Assembly (NCBI GenBank): GCA_034620365.1
Contig: JAQGEQ010000300.1
Coordinates: 92,281-156,280 of the forward strand
DNA length: 64,000 nt
DNA from: Pegea sp. RAD2-039
Taxonomy: Eukaryota > Chordata > Thaliacea > Salpida > Salpidae
Direction of reading: 5' to 3'
A program made the position numbers and the translations under genes. A model generated the notes under the pieces. The model did no database searches and was not told where the DNA came from. It saw only the letters and a program-made list of their open reading frames with translations. Below are positions 57,827 to 64,000 of this stretch, one piece after another. Position 1 is the stretch's first letter. Every line of letters begins with the position of its first letter.

Positions 57827-59440
57827 TTTAATTATTCTAATGAAAAAAAAAAACTGAAAAATAAAATTTGATTAAAATAAAAACATTGTTTTTATATTTT
57901 CAAGACTTTTGAAAGAAAAAACTTGAATAAAATTAAACTATTCAGCTTTATATAAATTATATATATATAATATTAAATCTAAATAGTTTATATTTATAAT
58001 ATAATATAAATTTAAATAGTTTTATATAATTAAAACTTAAATATGAGTTTATTATAATTTTTAAGAAAATATAAAAAGTTAAAATATAAATGCTAGAAAA
58101 ACAAAATTATACAATAAAATCAATTTCAATAAAATAATAGTTAGAAGAAGAAAATAATGATTATTTAATATTTTGAAATTAAAAAAAAAGCTTTTTGAAA
58201 AAAAAATCATAAAAATAAGCAAATAGAAAAAAATAAACCATCTGTCCAATCAATTTTATGACATTGCAGATATTATGAACAATAATAAAAGAAATAGAAA
58301 TATTAAAACAGAAATTCTGTGAGATATTGAAATTTTACAACAATTTGGCGTTTTACGTTTTTGGTTTGAATAAATGTAAGTTAGGATGAGTAAAATGGAA
58401 CCTAATACAAAAAGATCAGGAATTTTTTTAAATCATAAAATTTATTAATTTTCCAACATAAAATTATTACTGTAAATATATAAATCCAGATATATAAAAG
58501 CTTTCAATTTTACTTATAGACTGAAAATGTTTAGCTGGCAAACGATATTTTACTTCAAATTTCTTTCATCTATCTTTACTGATAGTGCGAACGAAAAATG
58601 GAGAGATTTACTAATTAGTAGCGAGAAGCCAGAAACGTGCCTAAATTAAAATGTAAACTTTCTGAGTTTAACCTTGTCTGTTTAAACATTATTATTTTAA
58701 TCATAGAATAAGTTTCATCTTATTTTAACAATTGTGCAAATATTTTTAGGTTAAGTTTTACTAAACTATTAAAACTTGATAGGATTTAATTATAATCATT
58801 CTTACTTATTAACTCGTTAGTTAGAAAATTTCTGTTCTAACTACATGATTGTTTCGAATAATGAACTATCTAAACTTTAATTAACAAACTAGTCAACATT
58901 TTATAAAACCAATTATTCCAAAAACTTCTGAATTATTTGCTTCGTTTTTTATTTGTTATTAATTTAGAATTAATTGTAAATCTCAAAAAGCAGGATTACT
59001 TTCTGTTGTTGCAAATGAGACAATTTTTCTTTAATTTCATTTTCTTTTCCTTCATCAACAATTATCTTCAAATCTTTCATGAAAAATGTCTTTCTTCTTT
59101 AATCCAAGTATGAAATGAGCCTTTCATCACTCGCTGAGTTCATTGATAAATTCATTCTTTGTTTCAAATCAATAATCGACAAAATGTCTTTTTAATAAAT
59201 TGGATATTTAATTTTTGATTCTTAAATTTTTGATTCAATGATTTCTACTTTTTAATCACTTATTAAAAAAGCTTCAGAATATTATTTGTTTTAAATTGAT
59301 GAGTTGTTTTATTCTGAAGTTGGTTCTTCATCTTCAAATAGATCACAAACAAAGTCATCTCTTTTATCATTTGATGAAAGTTTAATGCAAATTGTCAGGT
59401 TGTTATCAGATCATTAAATTCTCTTCAAAGGTTTTCAACT
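57827..59440. other. intergenic, AT-rich
   Basis: Short 5' flank of MRPS34 then very AT-rich sequence. I see no gene, RNA or repeat family. Confidence 0.4.
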
Positions 59441-59449
59441 TATCCAGAC

Positions 59450-60136
59450 CAGGGACAGTGACCTGGGACAGTGACCTGGGACAGTGACCAGGGACAGTGA
59501 CCTGAAACAGTGACCTGGGACAGTGACCTGGGACAGTGACCTGGGACAGTGACCTGGGACAGCGACCTGAGACAGTGACCCGGGACATTTACCTGGGACA
59601 GTGACATGGGACAGTGACCTGGGACAGTGACCTGGGACAGTGACCTGGGACAGTAACATGGAACAGTGACCTGGGACGGTGACCTAGGACAGCGACCTGG
59701 AACCGTGACCTGGGACAGCGACCTGAAACAGTGACCTGGGACAGTGACCTGGGACAGTGACCAGGGACAGTGACCCGGGACATTTACCTGGGACAGTGAC
59801 CTAGGGACAGTGACCTGGGATAGTGACCAGGGACAGTGACATGGGACAGTGACCTGGGACAGTGGCATGGGACAGTGACCTGGGACGGTGACCTAGGACA
59901 GCGACCTGGGACCGTGACCTGGGACAGCGACCTGAAACAGTGACCTGGGACAGTGACCTGGGACAGTGACCAGGGACAGTAACCAGGGACAGTGACTAGG
60001 GACAGTGACCTGGGACAGCGACCTGGGACAGTGACCTGGGACAGTGACATGAGATAGTGACCAGGGACAGTGACCTGGGACAGTGACCTGGGACAGTGAC
60101 CAGGGACAGTGACCAGGGACAGTGACCTAGGACAGT
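59450..60136. repeat. 13-bp minisatellite, intergenic
   Basis: About 52 units of GGGACAGTGACCT with variants (CCAGGGACAGT, GACCCGGGACATTTA). Because 39 = 3 x 13, minus-strand frames read SLSQVTVPGHCPR-type repeats; these are not genes. Two segments of about 230 bp (near 59,490-59,720 and 59,720-59,945) share the same order of variants, suggesting block duplication. Confidence 0.9.
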
Positions 60137-60193
60137 TAAAAAGGTTAGAAAGGTTTTCAAGTTATCCATATCTTCTTTTCCTTAATTAGGAAG

Positions 60194-60260
60194 GTTCTTG
60201 GTGTGAGGGTTACGCCCACCTGACACATAGAAGGTCTCGGGTTCAAACCCAAGTGGACAC
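60194..60260 (+). tRNA. tRNA-like sequence, probably pseudogene or SINE head
   Basis: Has a near-perfect B box (GGGTTCAAACCC) and a GTGTGAGGG A-box-like start, with CCTGACACA where a Val-type anticodon loop would be. The acceptor, anticodon and T stems do not pair well. Not a convincing functional tRNA. Confidence 0.3.
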
Positions 60261-61200
60261 ATATTTGTGACAAGGAAAAGTTCATAAAAATCCAGATGAA
60301 AAAGCAAAAGTCAACAAAACTTTTTACATTTTATGAAAAGATAAGTTTTTACTTTATTTAAAAACTTCTTTTATTCACTTCTTGTTTTCAACTAAACTTA
60401 TTTTTCAAACCAACTTCAAATTTTATTCAAATTTCTCTAGATATTCATAAATTTATATAATAATAAAATATTTTGCTAAATTAATGAATATTTATTCAAA
60501 AAAGTTAAAAGTTCCGAAGAAATATTCCAAATAAATTAAATTATTTGATCTACATTTACTTTAAACAACTTAAACTGACTATTAATACTAATTAATAGTA
60601 TTTATTAAATTTTTTTTTATTCCTTAGGGAAAGCCCCTAAAACAAAACTGGGAAATAATTTTAATTTTAAATTTTTATTTTCAAAATAGTTTTCTTAAAG
60701 TCATTAAGTAATCAGTCAAATAAAAAATAAATATTTTATTTATTTAATCGTTTTTACGCTATAATTATACGAATGACTTTTTGAGCTAGACTCAAACTTG
60801 TATCAAAAAATTGAATTAATTAATCTTAAATAATTTTAAATCTTACCAACATTTTAGGCTATCTGCTAATTAATTTCATTTTTCTCGTACATTTTCTTCA
60901 ACTTTTATTGCTAAAAATCTTTTGAACATTTATTAAACTTTTAATTTCATTTCAATAATTGATTATTTAAAAAGCGTAATTTAAAGAATTATTTGGCATT
61001 TATATATTATATAGAAGATCTATATTATGCAATAACAACTTAAGTTATTTAATATAAGCTAGTTCAATTTCTGAATGAAATGAATGCTGAAAATGAAACA
61101 CTAATTTTTAAACAAATTAATCATCAACTTGTCTCAAAAACACTGGAGAAAATGGCTTTTAAGCAAAATCTTATCATATCACGTGACTTATCGCAAGCTG
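60261..61200. other. intergenic, AT-rich
   Basis: No feature recognised. Confidence 0.4.
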
Positions 61201-61214
61201 TTTTTTATTTATTT

Positions 61215-61590
61215 CAATAAATGCGAAGGAGGGTACCTGAAGAGAGCACCTCTCGCTAACACACATTCTCACAAATAATATCTATTTAGTCAAAATTATA
61301 GAAAGTAAAAGATTTCGATATCACTCAAAGCATATAACAGTGAACAATTACATTGAATTATAGTAGTATTAAAAAATCACAGTTTAGAAATGACAATGTT
61401 GGCAATATTATAACGGTTCAACTTCTTTTTGAACAATGCGAGCGACTTCGACATGACAATGTCTGATGGCAGCTGGTTCCAAGTACTAATTGTGCGGTAT
61501 GAGAAAAAGTTCAATCTGATTAATGTACCAGGTGATATAGGCTTATTAAGATGTAATGTGTGTCATCTGAGCTGATATAACTTGAGGTAT
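61215..61590 (-). mobile_element. antisense LINE 3' end, copy 3
   Basis: Tail AATAAATG, CTAACACACATT block, and the minus-strand WNQLPSDIV/FKKKLNR region (61,430-61,480), as in 12,560-12,960. A solitary 5'-truncated insertion outside the duplicated field. Confidence 0.75.
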
Positions 61591-63078
61591 ACTGTATAAA
61601 ACACTCAATAATTTAAATAACATAGCATCCAGTGGGCCAGCAGTTTCATCATACAGTTAGAAATATTTTTTCCGACTTCACCACAACATCAAAATTTATT
61701 ACTTCTTTCAAAATTATAAAAGAATATTTTAGTAATTAAAGATTAAAGTAATTTCGTCAACAAGTGACTTATAACTCGTGTTTCTATTTTCTTTTCTACA
61801 TAAAATATGTTAAATAATGCTACTTAAGAACTTATCATTATTATTCTGCAGTCATTTTGTTTAAGGTTCGCTATAAGACTGTAACTGTTTGTCATCTGCA
61901 GACTTACATTGAATAAAAAAATGCAGACAAATATATTTATTTATCTTTAGCTTTATTTACCTGAGTATAACTGTTTACAACGCGTTGTTATTATTATTTT
62001 TATTTTTACAAATCAAAATTGCAACGTAAGCATATTGTGATTATTTAACTTTTTAATCAAAACCAGAATAACAATTTTTACGACAAACATCTAAAAAACT
62101 ATTTCTATTTTTTAAAACTGTCATAAACAAGTTTTATGAAATTTTTTTACAAAATTAAATTTACATATTTCAAACAAATAGTCCATTTTAGAAATAGAAC
62201 TAATAATTCATGTAATATCTTTATATAATGTTTGTGAATTTGAATTAAAAATTTTAATAAAAAGAAACCCGAAATATTTAATTACAAAATATTTATACTT
62301 TATTTTGCATTTAAATCGTAACATTTAAACTTTTCTATTTAAAACTAGAAATATATTTTTTTATTTTATATTTACTCAAAAACGTCATCGTAATAAATTT
62401 CAATGCACAACAATATTTTTTTTCAAATTTTTGTTAGTAGAAACTATTGTAGATTATTTGGTTAATCAGCAAGATACTTTTAAAAACAATAATATTTTTG
62501 TTATTTTTTTTTTTAAATGCATCTTATATAAACTGATGTTTTGTAAATTTCTACACTATACTAATCATTACTATTTCTTCATTTATAATTTTAATAAATT
62601 TATATTAAATATCATATTTATATCTAAAATATTTGTTTACTAAATACTATCTGCAGAATATGTAATTTTAGATGACAACATATTTTTATTTACAATTTTT
62701 TGTTTTGAATTATTATTATTATTTTAATTTACTACTAATACTAATGTTATTAAATTACTAATACTAATATTTGTATTAATTATGTTTTAGCCTTAGTTAT
62801 CTTGTAATTTTATTATTGCAATTTGATAAATGTAAAAAATACAAAAATAAAATACTTGCAGATATTTTTTATTCTTTATAATTCAAATATTTTTATTGAT
62901 TAAAACTTATTTAAAATTTATTAAATTAGTAAAACTTATTTTTATGAATAAAATATGATATGTATTTTAAAAAAGTTATAAAATTTATTACTTTTGTATA
63001 AAAAATTAAAAAGTTTTATGAAATATTTTTTATAGTTTTTTCTGTAATTTATTGTTGTTTGTAAATTTATTTGTAAAA
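61591..63078. other. intergenic upstream of PUDP
   Basis: Extremely AT-rich. The 70-codon ORF at 62,431 is Phe/Ile/Asn-rich and looks accidental. A TTTTTTATAG acceptor-like site at 63,034 may begin the PUDP exon. Confidence 0.4.
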
Positions 63079-63765
63079 ATGAAGCATCATAACATAACTC
63101 ATGTTATTTTTGACATGGATGGTTTATTATTAAATACTGAAGACTTATATACAATTGCATTTCAAAATATCTTTACACCATATGGTAAAGAATTTGATTG
63201 GAAAACCAAATTAGAGATTATGGGGAAAAGATTAGAATATGGGGCTGATTTCATGATAAAAAAATTCAATTTACCTCTTACAGTTGAAGAGTTTAAAAAG
63301 AAGGTAGATAACCAGCTTGAAAAATTATTTTCTCAATCAAAATTAATGCCTGGTGCAAAACAATTGGTTGAACATTTAAAAAAACATAATATTCCAATTG
63401 CTTTATGTACTGGATCATCTTATGATGCATTCTTGATTAAAACTGTCAATCATGATGAAGTGTTCTGTAATTTTGAAGTAAAAGTATTTTGTGGAAGCGA
63501 CGATGAAGTGAAACTTGGGAAACCTTACCCAGATGCATATGAAGTTACTCGTAAACGTTTTAAACCTAATGTACCTCTAGCAGAAAATTGTTTAGTGTTT
63601 GAAGATTCACCAAATGGTGTGTTATCAGCTATTGCTGCTAAAATGAAGTGTGTAATGATACCAGACCCAAGATTAAAGAAAGAGCAATACCCACCTGCTA
63701 GTTTGATTATAAATAGTCTCGTTGATTTTAAACCGGAAGAATTTGGACTGCCAGCATTTTCTTAG
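63079..63765 (+). CDS. PUDP: pseudouridine-5'-phosphatase (HAD hydrolase)
   Basis: 228-residue uninterrupted HAD-superfamily protein. Motif I is VIFDMDGLLLNTE (nucleophile Asp12, acid/base Asp14). The helical cap follows, then motif II LCTGSSYDAF, the GKPYPDAY lysine (motif III) and motif IV CLVFEDSPNGVLSAIAAKM. The cap-to-core order, SLVDFKPEEFGLP end and length match PUDP/HDHD1, which dephosphorylates pseudouridine 5'-monophosphate in the cytosol. Start chosen at the ATG at 63,079; the open frame extends upstream only without an ATG. A related DOG/GPP-type HAD phosphatase is possible but less likely. Confidence 0.9.
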   Translation: MKHHNITHVIFDMDGLLLNTEDLYTIAFQNIFTPYGKEFDWKTKLEIMGKRLEYGADFMIKKFNLPLTVEEFKKKVDNQLEKLFSQSKLMPGAKQLVEHLKKHNIPIALCTGSSYDAFLIKTVNHDEVFCNFEVKVFCGSDDEVKLGKPYPDAYEVTRKRFKPNVPLAENCLVFEDSPNGVLSAIAAKMKCVMIPDPRLKKEQYPPASLIINSLVDFKPEEFGLPAFS

Positions 63766-64000
63766 TTGCTTGAAACTATAGTTGAAAACTTGGTGCTTTT
63801 TGTGTGTTTCCTGTTTCATATCATCTTGCCTTTTTGCTTGAATCATATTTTTTTGTAGAAATTCATTTCTAATATCTGTGAAAATATATTTTTAAACAAA
63901 TTCTTTTTAATTTTAAACTGTGCATATTTCATATTTATGTTTTATTTGAAGATTTTACTGTCAACTAGCTTGTCTATAAGCATGTGCAATTAACAAACTA

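Noticed and set aside
59406-60050. minus ORFs of SLSQVTVPGHCPR repeats
   Set aside because: Pure translation of the 13-bp minisatellite; several frames equally open.
60194-60260. functional tRNA-Val
   Set aside because: Good B box but poor stem pairing in acceptor, anticodon and T arms; kept only as tRNA-like.
62431-62643. 70-codon ORF upstream of PUDP
   Set aside because: Phe/Ile/Asn composition typical of random AT-rich DNA; no splice or domain support.

Overview
This is an AT-rich nuclear window from a eukaryote, most likely a small invertebrate animal. The signs are GT-AG introns, mostly 45-400 bp, CR1/jockey-like LINE remnants, a metazoan-type tumour protein D52 gene, a mitochondrial ribosomal protein mS34 gene and a pseudouridine-5'-phosphatase gene. 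I cannot name the species.

Layout. (1) 1-9,000: three tandem units (A, B, C), each a glutamine-rich low-complexity ORF followed by an NTF2-like ORF that runs through an acidic stretch into the first strand of an RRM, the order seen in G3BP/Rasputin. In B and C a donor at the end of the Q-rich ORF and an acceptor before the NTF2-like ORF join them in frame, so each unit probably makes one Q-rich/NTF2-like protein. (2) 9,000-52,300: a dense field of segmental duplications. Seven copies of a tRNA-Ile(AAT)/tRNA-Asp(GTC) pair punctuate it (five on the minus strand, two on the plus). Between them lie two full direct copies of a segment holding LINE 3' ends, a FLYWCH-like ORF and a Q-rich gene (units D and E, both frameshifted), two complete and two truncated copies of a gene built from about 20 tiny exons, and Q-gene fragments. 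The two complete micro-exon genes (18,886-23,127 minus; 47,906-52,145 plus) form arms of a large inverted repeat. Unduplicated sequence at 39,300-43,300 contains an internally deleted LINE and a 21-bp satellite with 189-bp higher-order repeats. (3) 52,300-64,000: ordinary single-copy sequence with TPD52, MRPS34 and PUDP, two arrays of one 13-bp minisatellite (one inside an MRPS34 intron) and another LINE 3' end.

The most unusual items are the micro-exon gene, whose exons 8-19 are all phase 0 and 45-57 bp, and the Q-rich/NTF2-like fusion, whose 15-bp repeat is open in every reading frame so that indels switch the amino-acid repeat without making a stop. All gene models were spliced by eye; none is supported by transcript data.
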